A stretch of DNA of 55,212 nucleotides from a virus, in IMG/VR virus record IMGVR_UViG_3300046557_000287, positions 1 through 55,212 of that record; one strand, written 5' to 3'. A program made the translations under genes and the position numbers. The notes under the pieces were generated by a model. It did not search any database, was not told the origin of the DNA, and worked only from the letters and a program-made list of their open reading frames with translations. Of the stretch, positions 22,387 through 29,725 are shown piece by piece. The first letter of the stretch is position 1. Each line of letters starts with the position of its first letter.

Positions 22387-22564
22387 GGGGCGTCCACGAC
22401 TGGTACCGGATGTCTCCGATGTTCGGAGCGTCCGGGAACCGATAGCTCATGACTTTGCACGCCGCCCCGTGAACTTCTGCGACGACAGTGACTTTGTCGC
22501 CAATCAGGGCTTCGACCGCAACTCCAAGTCCGCCGTATCCGGCGCAGAGTTCAAGGATCGGCAA
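22064..22564 (-). CDS. dcm: N-terminal catalytic part of a split cytosine-5 methyltransferase
   Basis: 166 residues from TTG 22564 with GGAGGGGG upstream. Motif I CAGYGGLG (7-14), motif IV FPCQDIS with catalytic Cys73, motif VI ENV (111-113), motif VIII RDRWF (151-155), then stop. Motifs IX-X lie in the overlapping second frame. Together they would make a 5-methylcytosine enzyme protecting phage DNA from host restriction. No paired endonuclease is seen. Confidence 0.85.
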   Translation of the reverse strand: MPILELCAGYGGLGVAVEALIGDKVTVVAEVHGAACKVMSYRFPDAPNIGDIRYQSWTPLVGEVDTITAGFPCQDISNAGKREGIKGDRSSVWFNVAEAIRIIRPRYAFLENVSALRNRGQDEVLASLHEIGYDATWTSLRASEVGAPHHRDRWFCVATPSVPDGL

Positions 22565-22600
22565 GAGCCGCCCCCTCCTGTGTGCGTATGCTCGTGAGTA

Positions 22601-22639
22601 CGCCCTCCTCCCCCGAATTCAGGTCGGGAGAGGAGGGCG
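22601..22639 (-). terminator. Terminator after the directionality-factor gene
   Basis: Stem CGCCCTCCTC / GAGGAGGGCG, 10 bp, 12 bp past the stop at 22652; it isolates this gene from the methyltransferase. Confidence 0.7.
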
Positions 22640-22651
22640 CATGTATGGCTG

Positions 22652-23368
22652 CTACGCAGCAGCCGCCAGGTCGGCCGGCTGGGCAATCTCAGCCGCGCCA
22701 AGCACCGTGATGACGGGCTTGTTGTACGACACGTCTCGACCGGCCTTCGTCGTGTAGCTGACGTTTTCGATCGCGAGTGTTGCGCGGACTGGACCGTCGT
22801 ACTCGTCGACGTCACGGAGGACGGTGTGCAAGACCTTGACGAGCTCCCACGAGCCGCTGTTGAAACGGAAGACGCCCAGCTCCAGCGCGTTCGCCAACTT
22901 GAACTGAACGTCGATGGAGGGCTTCGGGCCCCTGCCGGAACGTGCCTTGTCCTTACGGTCGGTCAGCAGTGGCGGGCAACCGCAGCCGACGCCCTTGTCC
23001 TCATCCGGGGAGAGGAATTCGACGCCGTCGCAGTGGTGGACGAGGCCGTTGTTCCCGAAGAGCTTCATGGAGGCGTCGATCTTGTCCGACGACTCGATGA
23101 TGATCTCAACCGACGCGGAGTCGGTCAGGATCTCCAAGTTGTCTTCCTTGTCGGTGTCCCACTCCTCCGACTCCCCGCCCATGAGCCGCGCGACCTCTGC
23201 GGCGACGGTCGGATCACCGGTCGTGACGCGCCACTCGGAGAGTGCTTCCGGCTGCTTGCCGACGAGGCGCCCGGATCGGAAACGGCCGACGATGTCAGAG
23301 CTGAACTGCCGCTCGCGCGGCTTGCTGTCGGGGTCCGTGTCCCAAATACGCTTCACGTTGTTCGCCAT
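22652..23368 (-). CDS. Gp3-like recombination directionality factor
   Basis: 238 residues. The N-terminal KRIWDTDPDSKPRERQFSSDIVGRFRSG and WRVTTGDPTVAAEVARLMGG followed by EEWDT...EDNLEIL match my memory of the Gp3-like family of Streptomyces phage phiC31. There Gp3 binds the serine integrase and switches it to excision. A CDGVEFL ... CGCPP cluster suggests a metal site. MANN start with GAGAGGC upstream. A dedicated early-type promoter and a terminator make it a single-gene unit, far from int by about 20 kb. Confidence 0.8.
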   Translation of the reverse strand: MANNVKRIWDTDPDSKPRERQFSSDIVGRFRSGRLVGKQPEALSEWRVTTGDPTVAAEVARLMGGESEEWDTDKEDNLEILTDSASVEIIIESSDKIDASMKLFGNNGLVHHCDGVEFLSPDEDKGVGCGCPPLLTDRKDKARSGRGPKPSIDVQFKLANALELGVFRFNSGSWELVKVLHTVLRDVDEYDGPVRATLAIENVSYTTKAGRDVSYNKPVITVLGAAEIAQPADLAAAA

Positions 23369-23432
23369 CTATGAGTGCCTCTCGTAAGTGTGAGTAGCTG
23401 TAACTGAGGGCTCGTCCTCCCCCGTTGACTTA

Positions 23433-23461
23433 GTTATGTGGGGGCTGGCACTCGATGTGAC
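23433..23461 (-). promoter_or_regulatory. Early-type promoter of the directionality factor
   Basis: Minus-strand -35 GTCACA, 17 bp, -10 CATAAC. Same boxes and flanks as 12012. The start codon is about 65 nt downstream. Confidence 0.75.
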
Positions 23462-23474
23462 GCGCGGATTCAGC

Positions 23475-23494
23475 TCCGCTAGTCGACTTGCGGA
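23475..23494. repeat. SalI palindrome, hybrid, copy 7
   Basis: TCCGCTAGTCGACTTGCGGA: one arm carries TAG, the other the stop-free variant. It encodes the last codons and TAG of the 23479 gene, 13 bp upstream of the promoter -35. Confidence 0.85.
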
Positions 23495-24099
23495 GTGCGT
23501 CGCTCCGGTCGCGGAACGAACGGGCGCCCTTCTCGGGTCGCCTTCTCCAGCTCGTACAGGGCCTCGTAGACGGGGCGAAGGTGGGAGGCCATCAAGTCCC
23601 CAGCCGTCGCAGCGTCCATGCACCATCCGCGAACGTGCGCCACCTCGTCGGCGAACGCGCGGAGTCGGTCGCGCTGGGCGGTCAACTGCGCTGCCTGGCC
23701 ACGCATGTAGTCCATGGCCTCGTCGCCGTGATTGGACTCCACGACCGCACGCCGGCGAGCGGAAAGCCACGCCAGGCGGTAGCGGTCGCGCTCCTCGTGG
23801 ATACCGTCGTATGCCACGACGACGTTCTCCAGCATGGCCACCTTGGCGTTCACCTGGTCCACATAGAGAGCCGCGCCGCCCACCTTCGCTTCGGACAGGC
23901 GCAGGGCCCGCGTCAGCCGCTCAATCTCCGCGTGTGCCTCCGCAACGTCGGCGTGCATGCCAGTGCAGATGCCGTCAACGTCCGCGCCTAGCTCGTCCTC
24001 CAACTGGACAATGCGCTCCGCCATCTCGCGCGCACCCCACCCCTGGTACATCGCCTCGATGCGCTCGTCGCGGTTGTACTCGTCGACGTCGTCAGCCAT
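23479..24099 (-). CDS. Coiled-coil protein, 206 residues
   Basis: Long charged helices with heptad-like spacing (MAERIVQLEDELGADVDG ... VAEAHAEIERLTRALRLSEAKVGG ... LTAQRDRLRAFADEVAHV). The end PQVD and its stop are written by the SalI palindrome. ATG 24099 lies inside the upstream gene. Unknown role. Confidence 0.7.
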   Translation of the reverse strand: MADDVDEYNRDERIEAMYQGWGAREMAERIVQLEDELGADVDGICTGMHADVAEAHAEIERLTRALRLSEAKVGGAALYVDQVNAKVAMLENVVVAYDGIHEERDRYRLAWLSARRRAVVESNHGDEAMDYMRGQAAQLTAQRDRLRAFADEVAHVRGWCMDAATAGDLMASHLRPVYEALYELEKATREGRPFVPRPERRTPQVD

Positions 24100-24634
24100 T
24101 CGCCAGCCTCCACATCTGTCGGTCCGTCGATGTCACGCGCTGCGGACGCAGAAGCTTGTAGAGGTCCCCGGGCGTGACGTCGCCAGGAAGTCGGCCGTCG
24201 TCGAAGAGCTGCACGCTGGCACGGAGATAGACCTCGTCGACGAGCTGGCTGCAGATCAGATGCCCGCTGTCTGCGATGAAGTCGGTCACCCACGCGGGGC
24301 GTACGCGGAAGTGCGCCAGGCCCAGAGAGACGTAATCCAGGTAGCTGTACGGGGTGCCGACGAGGGCAACGGCCTCTAGCACCATGGCGTCACGCTGTGA
24401 GTCGGTCAGCGGGATCAGGCCCGATGACCAGATGACCGGCTCGCTCGCCTCCTCCAGCGAGATGAGCTCAGCGCCGCCAGGCATCGCCTGAACGATCATC
24501 CCGTTTCCGACGTAGATCAGGGCGTGTTGAACCGGAGACGCGTCGCCGATGATCGCCTGACCTGCGGCTATCGCGCGGCCAGTGATGCCGGAGATCCGCG
24601 TCAGTGCGAAGTCTCCGGGGAGTGGGGTCACCAT
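24092..24634 (-). CDS. Permuted papain-like (YiiX/NlpC-P60-type) cysteine peptidase
   Basis: 180 residues; ATG 24634 follows AAAGGAGAAA. PGDFALTRISG and VQHALIYVGNGMIVQAMPGGAELISLEEA give the His side. Later LVGTPYSYLDYVSLGLAHF and GHLICSQLVDEVYL give the Cys (ICSQ), the permuted order seen in YiiX-like enzymes. No signal peptide, so acts inside or at infection. Substrate unknown; could be lipid, peptide or amide bonds. Confidence 0.7.
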   Translation of the reverse strand: MVTPLPGDFALTRISGITGRAIAAGQAIIGDASPVQHALIYVGNGMIVQAMPGGAELISLEEASEPVIWSSGLIPLTDSQRDAMVLEAVALVGTPYSYLDYVSLGLAHFRVRPAWVTDFIADSGHLICSQLVDEVYLRASVQLFDDGRLPGDVTPGDLYKLLRPQRVTSTDRQMWRLANG

Positions 24635-24993
24635 GAATCTTTCTCCTTTGCGCTGGGGTCCCACAGGCGGCAGCCTGCCTCCTGCACAACCGCAGTCAGG
24701 GACCGGGCGAGTTCTGACACGTCGGTGGAGTCCACGCGTGTGGACAGTTGGGCGCGCTCAAGAGCCGCCGTCAGGTGCTTCACGGCGCACTCTTCCGCGG
24801 TGTCGTGATAGCGCGTCCCGGGGCGGTAGCTGACGAGCGGAACCGCACGGTTCGCAAGCCCGTTCACCCCGGCATACGTCAGCGCCGTCCCGATGGTGCA
24901 ACCGATGTCCTCCGTCACGATGTCCACGCGATGGAGAAACGGACCGGCGTCGAACGTCAAATACGGCGCCGGCCGGTTCAGGTTGACCGTCAT
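24628..24993 (-). CDS. Hypothetical protein, 121 residues
   Basis: MTVNLNRPAPYLTFDAGPFLHRVDIVTEDIGCTIGTALTYAG. ATGA overlap with the upstream gene, GGAGG inside it. Mixed alpha/beta with a helical AVKHLTAALERAQL region. Unknown. Confidence 0.65.
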   Translation of the reverse strand: MTVNLNRPAPYLTFDAGPFLHRVDIVTEDIGCTIGTALTYAGVNGLANRAVPLVSYRPGTRYHDTAEECAVKHLTAALERAQLSTRVDSTDVSELARSLTAVVQEAGCRLWDPSAKEKDSW

Positions 24994-25193
24994 ACGTCCT
25001 CCGGACGCTCGTTGTAGAAGTCGTTCAGAACGGCGGAGGCAAACTGCACGCCAAGCCCCTCCGCGCGGGCCGCCCAGTAGGCACGCACCGCGCCCTCTCG
25101 GTCGTCGACGAAGTACTGAACGCTGATGCGCGCGTCTCCTGGTGGTCGCGGGTGGTACGTCTTGACGCGGTAGACCCACGTGGGCCCATTCAC
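24990..25193 (-). CDS. Hypothetical protein, 67 residues
   Basis: GTG 25193 (MNGPTWVYRVKTYHPRPPGDARISVQYFVDDREGAVRAYWAAR) overlaps the upstream stop as GTGA. Small strand-strand-helix pattern. Confidence 0.65.
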   Translation of the reverse strand: MNGPTWVYRVKTYHPRPPGDARISVQYFVDDREGAVRAYWAARAEGLGVQFASAVLNDFYNERPEDV

Positions 25194-25360
25194 CTCGTCC
25201 CCCACTTCGGACCGCGGAACGTGGCGCCCACGGCGGGACGGTGGTTGGCGGGAAGCGCCCTGCGCAGGAACATCCGGCGTTCCAGATTCGGCGCCGGCTC
25301 CGGGCGCTCGAACTGTGCGGCCCACTCGTCGAAGATGAGCTGAAACAGGGTCCTCGTCAT
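25190..25360 (-). CDS. Small hypothetical protein, 56 residues
   Basis: MTRTLFQLIFDEWAAQFERPEPAPNLERRMFLRRALPANH. TAGGAGG lies 5 nt before ATG 25360. Amphipathic N-terminal helix, basic end. Coupled to the next gene. Confidence 0.65.
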   Translation of the reverse strand: MTRTLFQLIFDEWAAQFERPEPAPNLERRMFLRRALPANHRPAVGATFRGPKWGTR

Positions 25361-25368
25361 ACGTCCTC

Positions 25369-25803
25369 CTATAGGTCCGTGTGTGCCTCGCTAAGCGCCT
25401 GCGAGATGAGCGGCGCCCACTTCCTCCGACGCGCCTCCAGCGCAGCCCTGTAGGGCGCCTCGTAAGCGCGGAAGAAGTCGTCTGACGTCGGCTGGTGCGC
25501 CCCGTACACGGAGTGCAGCGGGACGATCCGCTCCAACTTCAGCCGTGCCGCGTACCGCTGGTAGGTGCGGAGTTTCTCGCGCGCTTGCTTCAGCTCCCAG
25601 TACGTACGGGCCTCCATCGAGCGGCGCCACGTGTTGCCCTCACAGCGCGTGCACGACGCTGCGCGGCCATGGGTGGGGAGTTCGCGGAAGTCGTTCCGGT
25701 CCTTGCGGCGCCGGCAGAGTCCAACGCAGAGGAGGGTGTCCTTTCCGCGTGGGTGCGTGCGCTCGAACTCGTGGCGAATGGCGTCGGCGAGTGTGTAAGT
25801 CAC
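25369..25803 (-). CDS. Zinc-ribbon protein, 144 residues
   Basis: GTG 25803 (MTYTLADAIRHEFERTHPRG). CVGLCRRRKDRNDFRELPTHGRAASCTRCEG gives a CxxxC ... CxxC ribbon near residues 27-57, like zinc parts of phage HNH-type proteins, but no HNH core follows. The rest is helical and basic. GTGA overlap upstream. Confidence 0.7.
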   Translation of the reverse strand: MTYTLADAIRHEFERTHPRGKDTLLCVGLCRRRKDRNDFRELPTHGRAASCTRCEGNTWRRSMEARTYWELKQAREKLRTYQRYAARLKLERIVPLHSVYGAHQPTSDDFFRAYEAPYRAALEARRRKWAPLISQALSEAHTDL

Positions 25804-26201
25804 GCTGCCTCCAGCTTCGCCAGGTCCGCCCTGTGCTCCTCGATGTTGTCCCACGTGTGGAGAGACACCGCTCCGGCCTCCAGCTCCGCAATGCGCACCC
25901 GCTTGCGCTCGATGGCTTCCTTTCGTCGCTCCTCCGCCCTCTCCGCGTCGGTCGGGAGGTCGCTCTCCGGCAGCGCGTCGACGATGACGAGACGATCCGC
26001 TCCGACGTGAACGCGCTTACGGTCGTTGCTCCAGCCCCCGCCGTACGCGCGCCGAACGATCTTCACCCACACGCGGCCGGACGGCGCGAAGCCATCGACC
26101 ACACCCTCTACGAGCGCGATCGACCGGCCCACTGGGGCGCCGTAGATGCACGTAGCGCCCTCTGCGATGACGACACCTCGTGCGTCCTTCGCGGCGCTCA
26201 T
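25800..26201 (-). CDS. Hypothetical protein, 133 residues
   Basis: MSAAKDARGVVIAEGATCIYGAPVGRSIALVEGVVDGFAPSGRVWVKIVRR is SH3-like. Then a charged coiled coil (DAERAEERRKEAIERKRVRIAELEAG). ATGA with the upstream gene. Confidence 0.65.
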   Translation of the reverse strand: MSAAKDARGVVIAEGATCIYGAPVGRSIALVEGVVDGFAPSGRVWVKIVRRAYGGGWSNDRKRVHVGADRLVIVDALPESDLPTDAERAEERRKEAIERKRVRIAELEAGAVSLHTWDNIEEHRADLAKLEAA

Positions 26202-26410
26202 GCTGCCCCCACCTTCGCCAGCATGGCCACCAGCCACGAGCCTGCCAGGTAGTCGACGATTTCAGGCGACCACCCGCGGCGGACGAGGTCAGCCTTCATG
26301 CCGTCAGCAGCGTCGAAGAGCGGCGTGACGACCGCCTCCCGCGCGGCCATGATCCCTTGCGTGAACTCCTCCCGCATCTGGTCAATGTCGGGGGCTTGGT
26401 TGCCGAACAT
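26198..26410 (-). CDS. Small hypothetical protein, 70 residues
   Basis: MFGNQAPDIDQMREEFTQGIMAAREAVVTPLFDAADGMKADL. Helical. ATG 26410 in a TGATG overlap is chosen; GTG 26413 is equally possible. Confidence 0.6.
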   Translation of the reverse strand: MFGNQAPDIDQMREEFTQGIMAAREAVVTPLFDAADGMKADLVRRGWSPEIVDYLAGSWLVAMLAKVGAA

Positions 26411-26712
26411 CACTTACCGCCCTTCGGGTCGTGGTCTCCAAGAAACGGCAGCAGCGCGCAGAATCGGGCCCGTGCCTCGACCTGTCCTTGCAGTCGCGCG
26501 TAAGCCCGGTTGCACGCGTCCACAATCGCCGACTCAGCGTCGTCGTGGTTCCGCTCATGGACGTAGGCATGTTCCAACTCGCGTGACCCGAAGTGTTTTC
26601 GCTGCTCTCGGATCTCGACCACGAGGCCGATAAGTCGAGTGTCCGCGACCCTGTAGAACCACCCGTCGGGAAGCTCCGGGGCGCCGGCGTCGACAAGCTC
26701 TCGCATACTCAT
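26410..26712 (-). CDS. Hypothetical protein, 100 residues
   Basis: MSMRELVDAGAPELPDGWFYRVADTRLIGLVVEIREQRKHFGSRELEHAYVHE. GAGGAG upstream. Strand then helix; His-rich middle. Unknown. Confidence 0.65.
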   Translation of the reverse strand: MSMRELVDAGAPELPDGWFYRVADTRLIGLVVEIREQRKHFGSRELEHAYVHERNHDDAESAIVDACNRAYARLQGQVEARARFCALLPFLGDHDPKGGK

Positions 26713-26834
26713 GTGCTCTCCTCACGCATCATTTCCGCCAGCAACGGTCCGAACTGCCGGGGCTGGCCCAGCAGTCCGGCCGCGCAGAGGCGTTCTAGAA
26801 AGCGGTGTGCCGTGTCGACGGTGCGCGCCTTCAC
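26709..26834 (-). CDS. Very small protein, 41 residues
   Basis: GTG 26834 (MKARTVDTAHRFLERLCAAGLLGQP) overlaps the upstream stop (GTGA) and ends as ATGA with the next gene. Coupled at both ends, helical, basic. Confidence 0.6.
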   Translation of the reverse strand: MKARTVDTAHRFLERLCAAGLLGQPRQFGPLLAEMMREEST

Positions 26835-27007
26835 GCCGCCACCTCGTCCATCTCGTCGCGGAGGGCGTCCAGGTCGTCGCCGTTCATGCGGACGGTGCTG
26901 ATCGTCGCGCCGGACGCGCTCTGAGTCTCAAGGTCGTACTCGATGCCGACACGTCGAATGGTCACCGTGGAGCCGTCGGCCGTGTGGATGGTGCGCGGGT
27001 ACCTCAT
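26831..27007 (-). CDS. Small protein, 58 residues
   Basis: MRYPRTIHTADGSTVTIRRVGIEYDLETQSASGATISTVRMNGDDLDALRDEMDEVAA. GGAGGAGAG upstream. Beta-rich first half, acidic helix last. First gene after the terminator at 27038, so head of a short transcript or reached by read-through. Confidence 0.65.
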   Translation of the reverse strand: MRYPRTIHTADGSTVTIRRVGIEYDLETQSASGATISTVRMNGDDLDALRDEMDEVAA

Positions 27008-27037
27008 GGTCTCTCCTCCGTATGGCTACACGCCGAA

Positions 27038-27066
27038 AGCCCCCGGCGCCGTGGCAACCGGGGGCT
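27038..27066 (-). terminator. GC-rich terminator
   Basis: Stem AGCCCCCGG / CCGGGGGCT followed by TTTCGGCG on the minus strand; 5 bp from a SalI palindrome. Confidence 0.7.
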
Positions 27067-27071
27067 AAGGG

Positions 27072-27091
27072 TCCGCTAGTCGACTAGCGGT
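27072..27091. repeat. SalI palindrome, copy 8
   Basis: TCCGCTAGTCGACTAGCGGT, last base off. It lies 2 bp past the stop of the 25-residue gene. Confidence 0.8.
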
Positions 27092-27093
27092 GA

Positions 27094-27171
27094 TCAGTGC
27101 GGCTTCGGGCAGGCGCTCTTGTGGCACATGTGCGTCCAGCAGTAGTCAGGGCTGCGCTGGTCGTCGCTCAC
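27094..27171 (-). CDS. Micro-protein, 25 residues, Cys/His-rich
   Basis: GTG 27171 (MSDDQRSPDYCWTHMCHKSACPKPH) overlaps the upstream stop as GTGA. Three Cys and three His in 16 residues suggest metal binding. Short, so confidence is modest. Confidence 0.5.
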   Translation of the reverse strand: MSDDQRSPDYCWTHMCHKSACPKPH

Positions 27172-27437
27172 TTGCGTCTCTTGCATGTCGGGTCGGCGAC
27201 CACTGCCACCGCCTTACCTCCGCCAGCGTCGGAGCCGCGGGTGGTGAAGATCCGGTATCCGTTTCCGTCGCACTTGGATGCAACGTTGGCGAACCCGTCG
27301 GGCATCGAGTAGATGACGGCCGGAGTGTCGTCCTTCCGCTCTACCGGAGCGTCGTTGAACGGCTCCGTGAGGCTGGCGCAGCCAGTCAGAGCCACGGCGC
27401 TGAGCGCCAGAACTGCGACGCTGATGACCTTCTTCAT
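27168..27437 (-). CDS. Lipoprotein
   Basis: 89 residues. MKKVISVAVLALSAVALTGCASL is a lipoprotein signal with lipobox LTGC (Cys20). The mature part ends ADPTCKRRK. ATGA overlap with the RNA ligase gene. Phage lipoproteins at the membrane often block superinfection; here that is inference. Confidence 0.8.
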   Translation of the reverse strand: MKKVISVAVLALSAVALTGCASLTEPFNDAPVERKDDTPAVIYSMPDGFANVASKCDGNGYRIFTTRGSDAGGGKAVAVVADPTCKRRK

Positions 27438-28108
27438 GCTGCGGCCTCCCACTTGCCGGCGTCGCGACGAACGTCGTTGAGCGGACCGGACGCGAGCCGC
27501 TGAGCGCCGCCGTCCTGGTGGTCCGTGGTCACCTTGAACACGCGGCCAGACGCCACGTGAAAGACACACACGCCCTCAGGCTTCTCGAACCCCGGAGCCG
27601 CTATCGATCCGAAGGTGCGGAGATCGTCAACGGTCTGCCAGATGGCGGCCTCACTGAACGGGCCGACGTACAGCGTCGGAACCGTGCTGACGAGCGCGGC
27701 ACCCACGTAACGGGGCTCCAGATCCGCCCACTTGTGCGTGTTGAAGAGGCTGAACCGCTTCTCGTCCAGCGCGTAGCGCCGCTGGATCCCCTGACCCCAC
27801 CACTCGCCAAAGTGCGTGCCGACGCCCAGAAGTTCGATCAGTTCCGCGGCGTTCGCGTGGGTCCACGCGGCGAAGCCGTAGTTGTCCGACGTCGGCGTGA
27901 TGAGCCGCTTCCTCGACTGCGCCGCGATGGAGTAGGTCCCGGGGAGGTCCTTGTTCTCCCGGATGTGGATCGCGGCGTTCGTACCGTCGATCTTCTCCGT
28001 GATGACGATGTCCCGGAAGAGCCGCGGGGTCTTCGGCCACTCCTTGAACTCGAAGCCGTCCAGGAGGCCAGACTCCGCGGTCTTCTCCGCCAGTTCGTGC
28101 AACGACAT
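27434..28108 (-). CDS. RNA ligase
   Basis: 224 residues, nucleotidyltransferase fold. Motif I EKIDGTN with predicted AMP-accepting Lys39, motif III FGEWWGQGI, motif IV EGVCVFH, motif V FKVTT. Rnl2-like or smaller. It would seal RNA nicks, for instance in tRNA cut by host defence. No kinase-phosphatase partner is seen. ATG after GAGGAGAG. Confidence 0.85.
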   Translation of the reverse strand: MSLHELAEKTAESGLLDGFEFKEWPKTPRLFRDIVITEKIDGTNAAIHIRENKDLPGTYSIAAQSRKRLITPTSDNYGFAAWTHANAAELIELLGVGTHFGEWWGQGIQRRYALDEKRFSLFNTHKWADLEPRYVGAALVSTVPTLYVGPFSEAAIWQTVDDLRTFGSIAAPGFEKPEGVCVFHVASGRVFKVTTDHQDGGAQRLASGPLNDVRRDAGKWEAAA

Positions 28109-28139
28109 GTGCTCTCCTCTGCGTCAGGGCGTGCGAAAG

Positions 28140-28167
28140 AGCGGGGCGCCACCGTGGACGCCCCGCT
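28140..28167 (-). terminator. Terminator after the membrane-protein gene
   Basis: Stem AGCGGGGCG / CGCCCCGCT, followed by CTTTCG on the minus strand, 16 bp past the stop at 28184. Confidence 0.7.
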
Positions 28168-28183
28168 GTGTGAGTTCCTCGTG

Positions 28184-28432
28184 TTACTTGCGGAACTTCT
28201 TCAGCGTGAGTGCCAGCAGATCCACGCCCGCCGTCAGCAGAACGGCCGTCCCGAAGCCGACTGCCGGGATGACAGCGGCGATGCCGTGTAGCGCGCCCAT
28301 GACGAGCATGAGAACGAAGGCCTGAACCGGAAAGACGGCAACGGCCACCACCAGGGCGGCCAGCGTCATGCCGGCCTTGACCTCTAGGGCTTCCTCTGCC
28401 AGCTGCGCGGGTGTCTTGTAGAAGTCGGTCAT
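28184..28432 (-). CDS. Small membrane protein, 82 residues
   Basis: MTDFYKTPAQLAEEALEVKAG, then two hydrophobic helices (TLAALVVAVAVFPVQAFVLMLVMGALHG and VGFGTAVLLTAGVDLLALTL) and a basic end. GGGGGAGAG precedes ATG 28432. ATGA with the HNH gene. Confidence 0.7.
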   Translation of the reverse strand: MTDFYKTPAQLAEEALEVKAGMTLAALVVAVAVFPVQAFVLMLVMGALHGIAAVIPAVGFGTAVLLTAGVDLLALTLKKFRK

Positions 28433-28869
28433 GAGCTCTCCCCCTTCAGTCGCGCGGTCTCCCGCGCTCGAACATCGGCTTCGCGGGCTCGACGGCACGT
28501 CTTGCAGACACGCCGGCCATCGGGCTTCTGGTACAAGTTCGAACCAGACAGTGCGTGCCCAGCCCTGCAATGCGTGCGTCGCGCATTCTGAGCTGCGAAA
28601 GACTCCCCGCGCATCACGTTCTCGACCAGCGTCACGGGCTCCAGGTGATCGGGGTTAACGCACGTCCGCTCTCGGCACAAATGATCCAGCTGCAGACCCG
28701 CCGGAATCGGCCCCACTAGCAGCTCATAAGCGAAACGGTGGGCTGACACGTTCCGTCGGTCCCGCGCCGTGAACTCCCCGTAACCGCTGGTTTTGAGATG
28801 CGCAGTCCAAGTCATGCAGCCGCCAACTTCTGCGGGAAGCAGGACCTTAGCCCAGAACCGTTGCCCCAT
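28429..28869 (-). CDS. HNH endonuclease (HNH_3-like)
   Basis: 146 residues. AHRFAYELLVGPIPAGLQLDHLCRERTCVNPDHLEPVT is the HNH core of phage free-standing nucleases. A C-terminal zinc part HCRAGHAL ... CKTCRRAREADV follows. Weak ribosome site at ATG 28869. Likely a mobile homing-type gene between the exonuclease and a membrane-protein gene. Confidence 0.85.
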   Translation of the reverse strand: MGQRFWAKVLLPAEVGGCMTWTAHLKTSGYGEFTARDRRNVSAHRFAYELLVGPIPAGLQLDHLCRERTCVNPDHLEPVTLVENVMRGESFAAQNARRTHCRAGHALSGSNLYQKPDGRRVCKTCRRAREADVRARETARLKGESS

Positions 28870-28879
28870 TGTCAGTCGC

Positions 28880-29683
28880 TCACGCCGCACGGCGCTGCGT
28901 CCCAGTCTCCGTCTCTCCGCCCTTCGCGATCGGCCGGCCAACGACGCCCTTCTTCCCGTCGCGCTCCCAGTCGAAGACGTCGCGAAGCGCGAGGAACGCA
29001 CGGAACACGTCCTCACCACAGGCCACGGGGACGAACTGCCAGCCCTCCGGGCGGACATGCAGCACAGCACCGCCGTCCAGTGCGGGAACGTCGACCGACT
29101 CCCCCGTGTCGGCCAGGATGATGCGGTCCGCGTACCGGTAGGCCGCCAGCTGCAGCGCCACCGAGTCGTAAACGGCCTTCGACGTCTTCCAGTCGATGAT
29201 CACCGTCTCGCCATCGATGCGTGCGATGGCGTCGAAGCTGCCGGCGTAGTGGTGCGCGTCGCTCCAGACCGTTTCCTCCAGGTGGAGGAACTCCGGCTGC
29301 GTCTCCTGAAGGAACTCGTCGAACCACCTGACGTGGGCCTTGATGTCCTGGTGGACATGGCGCAGGTTGATCACGTCACCGCGCGCCTGGCGCTCAAAGA
29401 GGTCGTGTGCGGCGCTGCCAAGATCAGACGCAGCCTTGGACTTCCGGCGGTGCGCGTTCTTCAGGTAGTCGACCGCTCCGGCGGGATCCCGCTGGACGAG
29501 CTGGCTGACGATGTCCCAGTTGGTGACAGCCGCCTCCGCGCTCTCTTTCGCGGCCCAGAAGGTGAGGAAGTCTTTCGGCAACATACCGACAACGGACGTC
29601 ACCCCTGGCACCTTGATGTGCCCGTCTTCAGGATCGATGTAGAAGCGGCTTCCGCCCCGTTTGATGGTGCTCACTCCGGCCAT
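28880..29683 (-). CDS. RecB/Cas4-like PD-(D/E)XK exonuclease
   Basis: 267 residues. LGSAAHDLFERQARG, then HYAGSFDAIARIDGETVIIDWKTSKAVYDSVALQLAAYRYA holds the D ... D-W-K core and the QxxxY motif of RecB-type nucleases. Works in DNA repair or recombination. First gene after the early-type promoter at 29726. GGGGG precedes ATG 29683. Confidence 0.85.
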   Translation of the reverse strand: MAGVSTIKRGGSRFYIDPEDGHIKVPGVTSVVGMLPKDFLTFWAAKESAEAAVTNWDIVSQLVQRDPAGAVDYLKNAHRRKSKAASDLGSAAHDLFERQARGDVINLRHVHQDIKAHVRWFDEFLQETQPEFLHLEETVWSDAHHYAGSFDAIARIDGETVIIDWKTSKAVYDSVALQLAAYRYADRIILADTGESVDVPALDGGAVLHVRPEGWQFVPVACGEDVFRAFLALRDVFDWERDGKKGVVGRPIAKGGETETGTQRRAA

Positions 29684-29725
29684 ACGGCCCCCTGCGCTAG
29701 TCGCTCGCTCTTCCCTTGCGACTTA

